This document shows positions 6,837-15,818 of a DNA stretch of 32,218 bases, in pieces (within the stretch, counting starts at the first letter, position 1; each line of letters begins with the position of its first letter). The notes under the pieces are model-generated. The model was not told the DNA's origin. It did no database searches and worked only from the letters and a program-made list of their open reading frames with translations. The position numbers were made by a program, and so were the translations under genes. Location: NCBI GenBank assembly GCA_044356865.1, contig JBIKVN010000006.1, positions 1 through 32,218 of the forward strand, written 5' to 3'. The DNA comes from JBEIUL01 sp044356865 (GTDB lineage Bacteria; Planctomycetota; Phycisphaerae; Phycisphaerales; SM1A02).

Positions 6837-7859
6837 ATGACCGCACCCGCCCTCGATCCCTCGCTCGTCCTCTCCGGCACCGCCGCCGCCGCGGGCTACC
6901 GCATGCCCGCCGAGTGGGAGCGGCTCGCCTGCGTCTGGCTCGTCCGGCCCCACAACGCCGAGACCTGGCCGGGCTGCCTCGACGCCGCCCAAGAGGAGTG
7001 GGACTCGTGGCGCTCGCGCCTCGCGAAGGTCGTCGAGGTGCGGGAGTGCACCGAGCTCGGCATCCCCACCAACGACAGCTGGATCCGCGACTTCGGCCCG
7101 ATCTTCGTGCGGAACGCCGCGGGCCCGGTGGCCGGCCACTCCTTCCGCTTCAACGGCTGGGGCGGCAAGTACGAGGTCCGCTCGCTCGACGACGCGGTGC
7201 CGTCGATCGTGAGCGCCCGCTGGAAGATCCCGATGTGGCACCACGAGTTCGTCCTCGAGGGCGGCTCGATCGACTCGAACGGCGCGGGCTCGCTGCTCAC
7301 CACGCGGCAGTGCCTCGAGAACGACAACCGTAACCCCGAGGCGGGCGATGCGGGCATCGAGGCGACGCTGCGCGAGGCCCTCGGCGTCACGAACCTCGTC
7401 TGGCTGCCCGGCGGCATCAAGGGCGACGACACCGACGGGCATATCGACGACATCGCCCGCTTCGTCGCCCGCGACACGATCGTCGCGCTGCGGGCCCCGG
7501 TCGGCCATCCCGACCACTTGACGCTCGAGGAGAACTGGCGGGCTCTGGAAGCCGCCCGCGACGAGCGCGGCCAGCCGTTCCGCCTCGTCCCGCTGCCCGT
7601 GCCCGAGCCGATCTTCTACGACTACCCGGCCGACCGCTTCGGCCCCGGCGGGCGGAACATGCTGCCGGCGAGCCACGCGAACTTCCTGATCGCGAACGGA
7701 ACGGTTTTCGTGCCGGTTTTCGGCGGAAACTCCGACGACGCCGCCTGCCGGACGCTGGAGCAGGCGATGCCCGGCTTCCGCATCGAGCCGGTGATGGCGG
7801 TCAACCTCGTGGTCGGCCTCGGCAGCCTGCACTGCCTCAGCTGCCACCAGCCGGCTTGA
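6837..7859 (+). CDS. aguA: Agmatine deiminase
   Basis: A 340-residue enzyme of the peptidyl-arginine-deiminase fold that converts agmatine to N-carbamoylputrescine and ammonia, the step before AguB. Visible motifs are GYRMPAEWERL (20-30), the NDSWIRDFGPIFV block (79-91), HHEFVLEGGSID (135-146), DDTDGHIDDIARFV with H202, and C333 in GLGSLHCLSCHQ as the predicted nucleophile. The family consensus near the nucleophile is GGG-N-I-H-C; here it is GLGSLHC, still consistent. ATG at 6837 comes 9 nt after the aguB stop. No arginine decarboxylase is seen in the window, so agmatine must come from elsewhere or from uptake. Confidence 0.95.
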   Translation: MTAPALDPSLVLSGTAAAAGYRMPAEWERLACVWLVRPHNAETWPGCLDAAQEEWDSWRSRLAKVVEVRECTELGIPTNDSWIRDFGPIFVRNAAGPVAGHSFRFNGWGGKYEVRSLDDAVPSIVSARWKIPMWHHEFVLEGGSIDSNGAGSLLTTRQCLENDNRNPEAGDAGIEATLREALGVTNLVWLPGGIKGDDTDGHIDDIARFVARDTIVALRAPVGHPDHLTLEENWRALEAARDERGQPFRLVPLPVPEPIFYDYPADRFGPGGRNMLPASHANFLIANGTVFVPVFGGNSDDAACRTLEQAMPGFRIEPVMAVNLVVGLGSLHCLSCHQPA

Positions 7860-7877
7860 GCCGGAGCGCCGGTCCGT

Positions 7878-7898
7878 TACATTCCCCCGACCGGAGGA
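7878..7898 (+). promoter_or_regulatory. -10-like TACATT and GGAGGA ribosome site for the OM protein
   Basis: TACATT at 7878-7883 is followed by GGAGGA at 7893-7898, 5 nt before the ATG at 7904. This pair fixes the start and shows that the barrel-protein gene can have its own leadered transcript just after aguA. Confidence 0.5.
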
Positions 7899-7903
7899 TT
7901 GCC

Positions 7904-8659
7904 ATGCGCCAAGTCCTGTTCGCGATCGTCTTTGCCTGCGTCCCGTCCGTCGCCATGGCGGAGGACGCCAAGGAGTCCGGATCAATCCTCGATCGCCTGT
8001 ATGTCGGCACCGACATCGGCGTGTCCATCCTGCCGGACGTGAAGACCCGTGCGATCGCGGTAACGCCCGGCTCCTTCGGACTCTCGTCACTCGACATCGA
8101 CATGGATGCGGGTGTCGACTGGTCGATCGAGCTCGGGCTGAGGCTCTCCGAGCAGTGGTCGGTCGAGATCCAGTCCGGCTATGTCTACAACCGCATTCGG
8201 GGCGTCGGCTCGGGCGATTTCACCTCGGCGTTCCCGCCGGAACCGGTCGCGGGTGGCGAGGGTCACTTCGGCCAGGTCCCGATCCTCGTGAACGGCCTGT
8301 GGGAGATCCCGCTGCTTGATCGCGAGCCGGGCCTCGGGTCGCTCAAGCTCCAGCTCGGCGGCGGCATCGGAACCGTGTATGTCCACGGCGCGCTCTCGGC
8401 GGACGGAACCGGTTCGCTCGCCGGCCTCGAGATGAGTGCCGACGGCGGCGACTGGACCTTCGGCTACCAAGGCACCGCGGCCTTGCTGTGGAACATCGCC
8501 CCGAACGTCGAGATCGGCATTCGCTATCGTTTCATGGGGACCACCGCCGCCGATCTCGGGCCCATCTCGGAAGGCTCGGGCGTGCTCGCGGCCGGGAATC
8601 TCGAGACCGAGGCGATCTACACCAACGCGATCCAGGCCAGCCTGGCCATCCGGTTTTGA
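7904..8659 (+). CDS. Outer-membrane beta-barrel protein (OmpW/OmpA-barrel-like)
   Basis: A 251-residue protein with a clear Sec signal peptide (MRQVLFAIVFACVPSVAMA, cut after 19). The mature chain shows alternating hydrophobic strands typical of an 8-strand barrel: YVGTDIGVSILPDV, WSIELGLRLSEQWSVEIQSG, SLKLQLGGGIGTVYVHG, FGYQGTAALLWNIAPNVEIGI and RYRFMGTT. It ends in the aromatic-terminated strand ASLAIRF, the usual recognition signal for barrel assembly. No specific pore or ligand can be assigned. A GGAGGA site 5 nt before ATG decides this start over an earlier in-frame TTG. A hairpin follows the gene. Confidence 0.8.
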   Translation: MRQVLFAIVFACVPSVAMAEDAKESGSILDRLYVGTDIGVSILPDVKTRAIAVTPGSFGLSSLDIDMDAGVDWSIELGLRLSEQWSVEIQSGYVYNRIRGVGSGDFTSAFPPEPVAGGEGHFGQVPILVNGLWEIPLLDREPGLGSLKLQLGGGIGTVYVHGALSADGTGSLAGLEMSADGGDWTFGYQGTAALLWNIAPNVEIGIRYRFMGTTAADLGPISEGSGVLAAGNLETEAIYTNAIQASLAIRF

Positions 8660-8689
8660 GTTCACTGGCGCGATAACCGCCGACTGAAT

Positions 8690-8709
8690 CAACCCGAAGA
8701 ATCGGGTTG
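8690..8709 (+). terminator. Hairpin terminator candidate after the OM protein gene
   Basis: CAACCCGA-AGAA-TCGGGTTG forms a perfect 8-bp stem with a 4-nt loop, 30 nt after the barrel-protein stop. No T-run follows, so it may pause rather than fully stop transcription, or work with Rho. Confidence 0.55.
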
Positions 8710-8746
8710 GAGCGGTGGGGAAGATCGCACCGACCGGCGGTCGGCA

Positions 8747-8752
8747 TATTCT
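8747..8752 (+). promoter_or_regulatory. -10-like TATTCT upstream of the large secreted protein
   Basis: TATTCT lies after the hairpin and 134 nt before the chosen ATG 8886. It is also 10 nt before an in-frame ATG at 8763, which would add 41 residues in front of the signal peptide. That longer form is less likely. Confidence 0.3.
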
Positions 8753-8873
8753 GCCGCTTTCGATGCCGAAGTCTGACGCCGCGGGAGTGCCGGGCCGATC
8801 CGGGTCATTCGCGCAAGGGCGAGCAGCATCCGCCGATCTGCCGATCGCGGGTCATTTCCGCTCCGTCCGACGC

Positions 8874-8880
8874 GAGGAGG
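8874..8880 (+). promoter_or_regulatory. Shine-Dalgarno GAGGAGG that decides the start at 8886
   Basis: A strong GAGGAGG with a 5-nt spacer precedes ATG 8886, and the signal peptide begins right there. The in-frame ATGs further upstream have no such site. Confidence 0.7.
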
Positions 8881-8885
8881 TGCGC

Positions 8886-11800
8886 ATGTCCGGTTTCCAT
8901 TTCCCCATCGCCAGGGTCCTTCGGATCCCGACCGTCCTCCTCCCGCTGGCGTTGGCGATCGTGGCCTCGTCGCCGCTTGCGGCGCAGGCGCCGGCGGCCT
9001 CGCCACCCGAGGTGGATCCCTTCAGCGAACTCGATGAGCCCGCCTCCGACGAAGCGCTGGCGCCGGAAGCGCCGAGCCTGAATCGAAAGCCCGTGGCCCC
9101 GAGGCGAATCCGCTTCGAGACCGGAAAGTTCTTCGCCGCGTGGGGGACGGATGCGGCGGAGTTCGACTACGACGCCAGCGGGAAGGTCGATTGCGGCGAT
9201 CTCGCCTTGGCGGCGAAGGGAGTGCAGGGGCTCGCGAACTCTCCCGCAAGGCAGGGTGGCGTGGTTCCCACCGGAGACGCGAAGGCGATCCGGGCCTCGG
9301 GGCGGTCCGGCCCGCCCTCGACCATCGTCCATGCGTGGGGCACCGATGCTGCGGCGTTCGACTTCGACGGTGACGGCACGGTCGGCTGTTCCGATGTCCC
9401 CGGTTTCATCACGGGCGGCTTGAAGCCGCGGAAGTCCGGACCGCCCTCGGCCGAGGCGCCGCCGGTCGATGACCGCAGCCCTTCGAGCCCTTCGAACCCT
9501 ACGAGCTCCGACAAGATCCCTATGACCGACCCGTCGACGTCGGGCGGAGTCCAGGATTCCGATGCCGATGCACCCGCCAAGGTCTCGCCTTCCAAGGCAC
9601 GACGGGCGATCGATGGTGGCGGTGGACGCGGCGGGAGCGGGGCTCGCGGCGGTGGCGGCGGCGGCGGCTCGGGTTCGGCCAGCCGTGCCGACGGGACGGA
9701 CGAAACTGGCCCGGTGACGACGCCGGGGAGCCCGGGCAACTCCGGTGACCAGTCCGGTGGCACGAATGGAACCGGCTCCGGCAGCGGAACCGGCTCGGGA
9801 TCGGGTGGCGGGACGGATGCGGGATCTGGCGGTGGTACGGATACCGGAGCGGGCGGCGGAACCGGCGGCGGAGCCGGCCGCGGAAATGGCGGTCGAGCGG
9901 GTCGTGGCAATGGCGGTGGATCCGGCGGTCGTGGCGGCCGCGGAACCGGCGCTGGAACTGGCGGCGGAGCTGGCGCCGGAACCGGCGCCGGAACTGGCAG
10001 CGGTACGGGCACGGGAACCGGCAGCGGGGGTGGAATCATCATCGGCGGCGGCACCGGCGGCACCGGCGGCGGATCGACCGACGACGACGTTCGCGCCGGA
10101 TCGGGCGAGACGCTCGTTCGGTACGAGGCCGGCACGCCGGGCCAACCCGACGAGAGTCGATTCTCCTGGGTCGTCACCGGCGTCCGCGAGAAGGGCACGT
10201 TCGTCGACGGGACCCCGTGGATCACCGTCCAGCCCGGGGCGATGCTCGTCGACCTGTCGCCCAAGAGCCAGCGGAAGCGAATGACCGTCGGTCTCGAGGT
10301 CTGGATCAGCGGCTCGGCCAAGAATCCGCGGGCTCGACTGTACGTGAACCCGGCGACGGGCGAGCTGGTCCACAACTCGAAGACGAACTTCGACGGCCGC
10401 GAAGTCCGGTACCGGCTTCCGAGCCAGGCCGAGGTCGACGAGTCCTTCGACCTCGCCGCGAACATCGGGATCGTCCCGGCCGGCGAGCGGAAGATCCGTC
10501 CGGTCCCGCTCGTTCCCGGTGATGTGATCGTGACGGCCGATTCCGACTGGGTCGAGCAGGACAACCGACGATGGGGCGACAACGGCGGTGCGTGTCCGCA
10601 CACCGGCCCCGGACGGCGGACGGGCATCAAGCGATTCGGGGTCCTGACCGTGCTTCGCGAGGCGCCGCAACAGCCCAGTTTCCGGCCGCCGATGCAGTGG
10701 ATCCCGGGCGAGGAGGCCGATCGTCCCGCCCCGATCCCGCTCAGCCGGCTTCGCGGCGACGAGTCGGCGCTGCTGCACAGCACCCCGACCTATCGCGAGA
10801 ATCCCGATGTCCTGCTGACCGGTCCGACCTTCCGCGACGGCGGTGGAATCGCCTACCAGAGTTCCCACGCGCTCTTCGCCCTGACCACCGACCTTTCGCG
10901 AGGTTCGAACGTCACCTACGGAGGGAACCTCTCGAAGACGGTGCTCGGACCCGCGCTCATCCAGGCGACGAACACGTCCCTTCCTTCCGACCGTCGGCAG
11001 CGGATCCGCAATCGCCTCATCCAGTACGGGATCGACTGCCACGGTTCGCTGATGAGCCTGGTCAAGACCGGCGCGGGCGCCGGCCAGCGTGCCGCCGAGA
11101 TCAAGGCCTGGATCTTCCTCGCGGGCTGGTGGCTTGACGAGCGCTCGATGCAGAACCCCTATCAGGCGATCCGCGATCGATATCCCGGCTCGGCGCTCGC
11201 GGCGCGGACGGATTCGGAGATCGGCAACGCCTTCTTCCACGACGACACGGTCTGCCGCCAGGTGGTCGGCGGAATCGGGTTGGGAGCGAACTACATCCAG
11301 GCTTGGGGCCCGGGCCAGACCAACCGGGTGCAGTCCGCCAGCGAGGTTGGTTCGACGAAACTCAACGGCTACGCCGACGTCGAAGGGCGATTCGCCCGCC
11401 TGGAGTTCACCGGGGTCGAGCTCGGGGGCGACGACCACGCCCGTAGGCCCCACAACTATTACGGCATGTATGTCGTCGTCGAGTCCGGTCCGGGCGCCGG
11501 CCCCACCATCTACAAGGTGCTCCGTGCGGGCGGCCGGGCTCACTTCGCCGACTTCATCGAGCTCGACCGGCCGTGGCAGCACGGGACGCCGAACGGCTCC
11601 TCGACGGTGCGGATGTTCCCGTTCCGCAACGGCGATGTCCTTCCCGGCGACCGGTCGGATGTCGGGCGCTGGTACTTCTCGCGGGAGAGCCAGCGGGACA
11701 AGCTGGGCAATGACGATCTGTCGCCGACCAACGACGGGTACGCCGCGGTCTCGGCCAAGTCGTTCATCATCCCGCATGCCGCGCTCAAGCGGCTGGCCGA

Positions 11801-12062
11801 CACCACCGGCAACCGCGACTACATCCGCGGTTCGACCTGGAACTGGCTGTCCGAGGTCATCGGCGGCTCCGGCACCGCGCTGAGCGGAGAGCGGTACGGG
11901 ACCTGCCCCGACTCCGATCGCATCCTGAACCTCTTCTGGGATCGTCCGGACTACCTCGGGGGACCCGCCATGTCGGTCATCAAGCAGTGGATCGGGTTCG
12001 AGGATCGGCCGGGCGGATACGGCTACCGCGACCTGTCCCGCCTGCCGGGCGCTCGCCGCTGA
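8886..12062 (+). CDS. Large secreted protein, calcium-loop pair, glycine-rich linker, unassigned C-terminal region
   Basis: A 1058-residue protein. Residues 1-34 are a Sec signal ending LAAQA. Two related segments, AWGTDAAEFDYDASGKVDC (85-103) and AWGTDAAAFDFDGDGTVGC (150-168), are EF-hand or dockerin-like loops (DxDxxGxVxCxD). A Ser/Pro stretch leads to a glycine-rich linker (about 244-398, repeats of GGGT, GTGSG, GRGNGG). The C-terminal part, about 660 residues, has no family I can name. It includes SRFSWVVTGVREKGTFVDG, LSKTVLGPALIQA, a helical RLIQYGIDCHGSL segment followed by IFLAGWWLDERSM, and YGMYVVVESGPG. The QYGID...LAGWWLDE pattern recalls toroidal helical domains found next to polysaccharide lyases, a weak hint only. 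A cell-surface role is inferred. Confidence 0.8.
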   Translation: MSGFHFPIARVLRIPTVLLPLALAIVASSPLAAQAPAASPPEVDPFSELDEPASDEALAPEAPSLNRKPVAPRRIRFETGKFFAAWGTDAAEFDYDASGKVDCGDLALAAKGVQGLANSPARQGGVVPTGDAKAIRASGRSGPPSTIVHAWGTDAAAFDFDGDGTVGCSDVPGFITGGLKPRKSGPPSAEAPPVDDRSPSSPSNPTSSDKIPMTDPSTSGGVQDSDADAPAKVSPSKARRAIDGGGGRGGSGARGGGGGGGSGSASRADGTDETGPVTTPGSPGNSGDQSGGTNGTGSGSGTGSGSGGGTDAGSGGGTDTGAGGGTGGGAGRGNGGRAGRGNGGGSGGRGGRGTGAGTGGGAGAGTGAGTGSGTGTGTGSGGGIIIGGGTGGTGGGSTDDDVRAGSGETLVRYEAGTPGQPDESRFSWVVTGVREKGTFVDGTPWITVQPGAMLVDLSPKSQRKRMTVGLEVWISGSAKNPRARLYVNPATGELVHNSKTNFDGREVRYRLPSQAEVDESFDLAANIGIVPAGERKIRPVPLVPGDVIVTADSDWVEQDNRRWGDNGGACPHTGPGRRTGIKRFGVLTVLREAPQQPSFRPPMQWIPGEEADRPAPIPLSRLRGDESALLHSTPTYRENPDVLLTGPTFRDGGGIAYQSSHALFALTTDLSRGSNVTYGGNLSKTVLGPALIQATNTSLPSDRRQRIRNRLIQYGIDCHGSLMSLVKTGAGAGQRAAEIKAWIFLAGWWLDERSMQNPYQAIRDRYPGSALAARTDSEIGNAFFHDDTVCRQVVGGIGLGANYIQAWGPGQTNRVQSASEVGSTKLNGYADVEGRFARLEFTGVELGGDDHARRPHNYYGMYVVVESGPGAGPTIYKVLRAGGRAHFADFIELDRPWQHGTPNGSSTVRMFPFRNGDVLPGDRSDVGRWYFSRESQRDKLGNDDLSPTNDGYAAVSAKSFIIPHAALKRLADTTGNRDYIRGSTWNWLSEVIGGSGTALSGERYGTCPDSDRILNLFWDRPDYLGGPAMSVIKQWIGFEDRPGGYGYRDLSRLPGARR
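9615..10080 (+). repeat. Low-complexity glycine-rich coding repeat
   Basis: Irregular GGC/GGA/GGN-rich repeats within the large secreted protein encode about 155 residues dominated by Gly with Thr, Ala, Ser, Arg and Asn. Likely a flexible linker and a spot where length could vary between strains by slippage. Confidence 0.8.
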
Positions 12063-12121
12063 ACGCGGGATCGGGGAAGTCGAGGATCGTCGCGTCGCGG
12101 GGAGCCGTGGGCGGCCCGCGG

Positions 12122-12127
12122 TACCAT
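12122..12127 (+). promoter_or_regulatory. -10-like TACCAT, 8 nt before the MFS ATG
   Basis: TACCAT ends 8 nt before ATG 12136 with no Shine-Dalgarno between. Same geometry as before the carbonic anhydrase and aguB genes, suggesting a leaderless mRNA. Confidence 0.5.
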
Positions 12128-12135
12128 CGCCGTCG

Positions 12136-13449
12136 ATGTCCCGCCCGAACGACGCGACGCCGATGAAGTCCTCGGCGGTCACCCTCGCGGTGCTGGTCGC
12201 CGCCCTCGGCTACTTCGTCGACCTGTACGACCTGGTCCTCTTCTCGATCCTGCGGGTGCCGAGCCTGAAGGGCCTCGGGCTCGAGGGCGAGGCGATCACC
12301 GCCGACGGGGTGATGCTGCTCAATCTCCAGCTCGCCGGCATGCTGGTCGGCGGGCTGGCGTGGGGCGTCCTCGGCGACCGGCGCGGCCGGCTGGCCGTGC
12401 TGTTCGGCTCGATCATCCTCTATTCGCTCGCGAACCTCGCGAACGCCTTCGTGGCCGACGTGCCCGAGGGTTCGTCCTTCGGTTTCCTGCACGCGGTGGG
12501 GCTCGGCGACGCGATTCGGCAGTACGCGGTGCTGCGGTTCGTCGCCGGCTTCGGCCTCGCGGGCGAGCTCGGGGCGGGCATCACGCTGGTCGCCGAGATC
12601 ATGCCGAAGGAGAAGCGGGGGATCGGCACCACGATCGTCGCGACGGTCGGCCTGTGCGGGGCGGTCGCGGCGGGGCTGGTGGGCGAGGCGCTGCTGGCGC
12701 GATTTCCCGAGAACGGCTGGCGGTTCGCGTACGCCCTCGGCGGGGGAATGGGGCTGGCGCTGCTCGTCCTGCGGGTCGGCGTGCTCGAAAGCGGGCTGTT
12801 CGCGAACTTGCGGCACCGCGAGGTGGCCCGCGGCGACCTGCGGATGCTGGTGCACCCGCCCGAGCGGTTGTGGCGTTTCCTCCGCGTGATCCTCGTCGGC
12901 ATGCCGATCTGGTTCGCGGGCGGCGTGCTCTTCGTCTTCGCGCCCGAGATCGGCAAGGCCCTGGGCCTCGCCGAACTGCCGACCGGCGGCAAGACCATCC
13001 TTTTCGCCTACGTCGGCGTGGTGCTCGGCGATCTCGCGAGCGGGCTGCTGAGCCAGAGGTTCCGCAGCCGGAAGAAGGTGCTCGCGGTGTTCCTCGTGCT
13101 CTACGCGGGGGCGATCGTCGCGCTGTTGACGCTGGGCGGGCGTTCGCTCGGGACTTTCTACGGGATCCTCTGCGTGCTGGGGGCGACCACCGGCTACTGG
13201 GTCATCTTCGTGACCACCGCGAGCGAGCAGTTCGGCACGAACCTGCGGGCCACGGTGACCACCAGCGCCCCGAACTTCGTGCGGGCGACCGCGATCCCGG
13301 TCACCGCGGTCTGGTTCGCGGCGAAGCCCGCGCTCGGGACGATTCCCGCCACGATCGCGGTCGGGCTCGGCTGCGTCGCGATCGGGCTCGCGTGCCTCGT
13401 CGGCATGCGCGAGAGTTTCGATCTCGACCTCGATTACGTGGAGCGGTGA
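12136..13449 (+). CDS. Major facilitator superfamily transporter
   Basis: A 437-residue membrane protein with about 12 hydrophobic segments. The first segment carries D29 and D32 (GYFVDLYDLVLFS), and the loop between segments 2 and 3 has the MFS signature LGDRRGR (79-85). The overall look is that of the metabolite:proton symporter group (sugar- or carboxylate-transporter-like), with VLRFVAGFGLAGELGAG and a central basic loop. The substrate cannot be read. An alternative start is Met 10. The M28 peptidase begins 7 nt after the stop, so the transporter may move products of peptide or glutamyl hydrolysis; this is speculative. Confidence 0.88.
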   Translation: MSRPNDATPMKSSAVTLAVLVAALGYFVDLYDLVLFSILRVPSLKGLGLEGEAITADGVMLLNLQLAGMLVGGLAWGVLGDRRGRLAVLFGSIILYSLANLANAFVADVPEGSSFGFLHAVGLGDAIRQYAVLRFVAGFGLAGELGAGITLVAEIMPKEKRGIGTTIVATVGLCGAVAAGLVGEALLARFPENGWRFAYALGGGMGLALLVLRVGVLESGLFANLRHREVARGDLRMLVHPPERLWRFLRVILVGMPIWFAGGVLFVFAPEIGKALGLAELPTGGKTILFAYVGVVLGDLASGLLSQRFRSRKKVLAVFLVLYAGAIVALLTLGGRSLGTFYGILCVLGATTGYWVIFVTTASEQFGTNLRATVTTSAPNFVRATAIPVTAVWFAAKPALGTIPATIAVGLGCVAIGLACLVGMRESFDLDLDYVER

Positions 13450-13456
13450 GGTCCCC

Positions 13457-15451
13457 ATGATCGCGACCGGCCTGATCGTCCTTCTCCTGGCCGCCGACGC
13501 GGCGGCACCCGCGGCGCTCGCGGATCGGGCGAACGGGTTCGCGAGCGCCGCGAGTCTCGCGGAACTTCACGCCGGGCTCACCGGCGAGCCGCATGTGGCG
13601 GGAACCCCGGGCGACCGGCGGCAGGTCGAGCGGCTGGTCGCGTTCTTCCGCGGCCTCGGCCTCGAGACCGAGGTGCACGAGTTCCGGCCGTACCTGGCCC
13701 GCCCCGTCGCGGCCCGCCTCGAGATCCTCGACGAGGGCGGACCGATCGCCCTCGACCTTCGCGAGCGGCAGTTCGCCGAGGATCCGTCGCTCGGGCATCC
13801 CGACCTCTCCTGGGGCTGGAACGCCTACAGCGGCTCCGGCGAGGTCGAGGCCGAGGTCGTCTACGCGAACCACGCCACCCGCGAGGACTTCCGCCGGCTC
13901 GCCGAGCTCGGCGTCGACTGCCGCGGGAAGATCGTGCTGGCCCGTTTCGGCGGCAACTTCCGGGGCTTCAAGGCGAAGTTCGCCGAGGCGGCCGGGGCCG
14001 CGGGGCTCGTGATTTTCACCGATCCCGCCGACTCCGGCTTCACGAAGGGCCCGACCTGGCCCGAGGGCGGCTGGGCGAACGAGACCTTCATCCAGCGCGG
14101 TTCGCTGCTGACCCTGCCGCAGCCGGGCGACCCGCTCACGCCCGGCGTCGAGGCGACGGAGTCGGCCCCGCGGCTCGATCCGGCGACGCTGCCGCTGCCG
14201 CGGATTCCCGTGCAGCCGATCGGCTACGCGGCGGCGGAGCGGATCCTCGCCCGCATGACCGGCCGCGAGGTCGCCGACGCGGCGTGGAAGGGCGGGTTGC
14301 CGGTGACTTACCGCCTCGAGGGCGGACCCGGTCTTCGCCTTCGCCTCAAGGTCGAACAGGAACGCTCCCTCGCCTCGACCGCCAACGTGATCGCGAGGTT
14401 GCCCGGGGCGACCCGGCCCGACGAGGAGGTCATCGTCGGTTGCCATCGCGACGCGTGGACCTTCGGCGCCGCCGATCCCCACGCGGGAACGATCGCGCTG
14501 CTCGAGATCGCCCGCTGCCTCGCCGAGGCCGCCCGGGCCGGCGTCCGTCCCGCCCGCACCGTCACCTTCGCCGCGTGGGGCGCCGAAGAGTTCGGCATCA
14601 TCGGCAGCGTCGAGTGGATCGAGGGCCGCCGTCCGCGGCTCGAGCGGGACGCCGTCGCCTACCTCAACCTCGACATGGCCGCGATGGGGCCGAACCTGGC
14701 CCTGGGCGGCTCGCCGTCGCTCGGGCCCGCGGCGTTCGCGGCGCTTTCGCTGGCCCGCGATCCCTTCGCCGACCGGACGGTGCGCGAGGGGCTCTCGCGC
14801 GACGGCACGCCGCCGTCGCTCGGCAACCTCGGCGGCGGCAGCGACCACGTGGGCTTCTGGTGCCACGCGGGCGTGCCGAGCCTGACCCTCGGGGCGGGCG
14901 GCTCGCCGGGCGTGAGCTACCACTCGAACTACGACACGGTCCACTGGTACCGGAAGACGGTCGGCGAGGACTACCGCGCCGCCTTGCTGGTCACGCGGGC
15001 CGGCAACGCGCTCGTCGCCGCGTTCGCTTCGGGCGAGGAACGCCCCGACGACCCGCGGGCGATGCTGCTCGACGCGAATCGGCTGGTGCAGGTCGCGCTC
15101 GGGAAGGCGAAGGCCGCCGGAGTCGCGATCGACGCCGAACCGCTCGAACGGGCCCTCGTCGCCGCCACCGCCGCCGCCGAGGCGTGGCCCGCGCGGGACC
15201 TCACGCCCGCCCGCCGCGACGCCGACCGGGCCGCGATTCGCGCCGCCTGGCTCGACCCCGAGGGCCTGCCCGGCCGTCCGTGGTTCCGCAACCGGTACGC
15301 CGCCACCGACCGCCACAGCGGCTACGGCGCCTCGATGCTGCCCGATCTCGCCGAAGCGATCGAGGACCACGACGCCGACCGCGCCGCGGGGGCGATCGCC
15401 GAGCTCGCCGCGGTCGCCGAGCGGATCCGCGCGATCCTCGCGGCACCGTGA
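13457..15451 (+). CDS. M28-family metallopeptidase, glutamate carboxypeptidase II-like
   Basis: A 664-residue protein. It has a short N-terminal hydrophobic signal (TGLIVLLLAADAAAPA), a PA-type insert (about 110-250, with YANHATREDFRRL and GKIVLARFGGNFRGFKAK), a zinc peptidase core and a C-terminal helical dimerisation region. All co-catalytic zinc ligands are visible: H330 and D340 in GCHRDAWTFGAADPHAGT, E377/E378 in WGAEEFGIIGSVEW, D406 in LNLDMA, and H489 in YHSNYDT. The layout matches the transferrin-receptor/PSMA branch, which trims C-terminal glutamate or other residues from peptides outside the cytoplasm. The ATG is 7 nt from the transporter stop, so the two are co-transcribed. Precise specificity is not determined by sequence. 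Confidence 0.9.
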   Translation: MIATGLIVLLLAADAAAPAALADRANGFASAASLAELHAGLTGEPHVAGTPGDRRQVERLVAFFRGLGLETEVHEFRPYLARPVAARLEILDEGGPIALDLRERQFAEDPSLGHPDLSWGWNAYSGSGEVEAEVVYANHATREDFRRLAELGVDCRGKIVLARFGGNFRGFKAKFAEAAGAAGLVIFTDPADSGFTKGPTWPEGGWANETFIQRGSLLTLPQPGDPLTPGVEATESAPRLDPATLPLPRIPVQPIGYAAAERILARMTGREVADAAWKGGLPVTYRLEGGPGLRLRLKVEQERSLASTANVIARLPGATRPDEEVIVGCHRDAWTFGAADPHAGTIALLEIARCLAEAARAGVRPARTVTFAAWGAEEFGIIGSVEWIEGRRPRLERDAVAYLNLDMAAMGPNLALGGSPSLGPAAFAALSLARDPFADRTVREGLSRDGTPPSLGNLGGGSDHVGFWCHAGVPSLTLGAGGSPGVSYHSNYDTVHWYRKTVGEDYRAALLVTRAGNALVAAFASGEERPDDPRAMLLDANRLVQVALGKAKAAGVAIDAEPLERALVAATAAAEAWPARDLTPARRDADRAAIRAAWLDPEGLPGRPWFRNRYAATDRHSGYGASMLPDLAEAIEDHDADRAAGAIAELAAVAERIRAILAAP

Positions 15452-15470
15452 GCCGGACGATCTCCATCGC

Positions 15471-15476
15471 TATCAT
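15471..15476 (+). promoter_or_regulatory. -10-like TATCAT before the zf-TFIIB gene
   Basis: TATCAT is 24 nt before ATG 15501, with a GGAGA ribosome site at 15490-15494 between them. The gene may have its own promoter within the 49-nt gap after the peptidase. Confidence 0.4.
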
Positions 15477-15500
15477 CCGGCGCCCCCACGGAGACCGCCC

Positions 15501-15818
15501 ATGTCGCTCAAGGACACCACCGAGAAGCTCGGATACAACGAAGAGGATCGCGTCTTCCACGAGCGGGACGCCGCGTGGATCGCCGCCAAGCGGAAGGAAC
15601 TCGACGAGGCCCGCCGGAAGCAGCTTGCCGACGAGGCCCGCCAGACCCACTTCATGAAGTGCCCCAAGTGCGGCCACGACCTCGCCGAGACCGAGTTCCA
15701 CGGCATCAAGGTCGACCTGTGCGGCGGTTGCGGCGGCATGTGGTTCGACAAGGGCGAGTTCGAGATCCTCTTCGCGACCCGCCCCAAGGGCTTCCTCCAG
15801 CGATTCATCGGGGGTTGA
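15501..15818 (+). CDS. zf-TFIIB domain protein
   Basis: A 105-residue soluble protein. After a charged helical stretch (about 15-48, RKELDEARRKQLADEARQ) it has a zinc-binding core with C54 and C57 in KCPKCGHDL and C74 and C77 in DLCGGCGGMWFDKGE. The C-G-G-C-x-G-x-W-x-D pattern is diagnostic of the zf-TFIIB family found in many bacteria. The role is unknown; nucleic-acid or protein binding is assumed from the fold. Start ATG 15501 is supported by GGAGA. Confidence 0.85.
   Translation: MSLKDTTEKLGYNEEDRVFHERDAAWIAAKRKELDEARRKQLADEARQTHFMKCPKCGHDLAETEFHGIKVDLCGGCGGMWFDKGEFEILFATRPKGFLQRFIGG

Noticed and set aside
8805..12182. A 1125-codon open frame on the minus strand, opposite the large secreted protein
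   Set aside because: High GC keeps antisense frames open. The peptide is Arg/Ala/Pro-rich without domains, while the plus strand has a signal peptide, a ribosome site and structured motifs.
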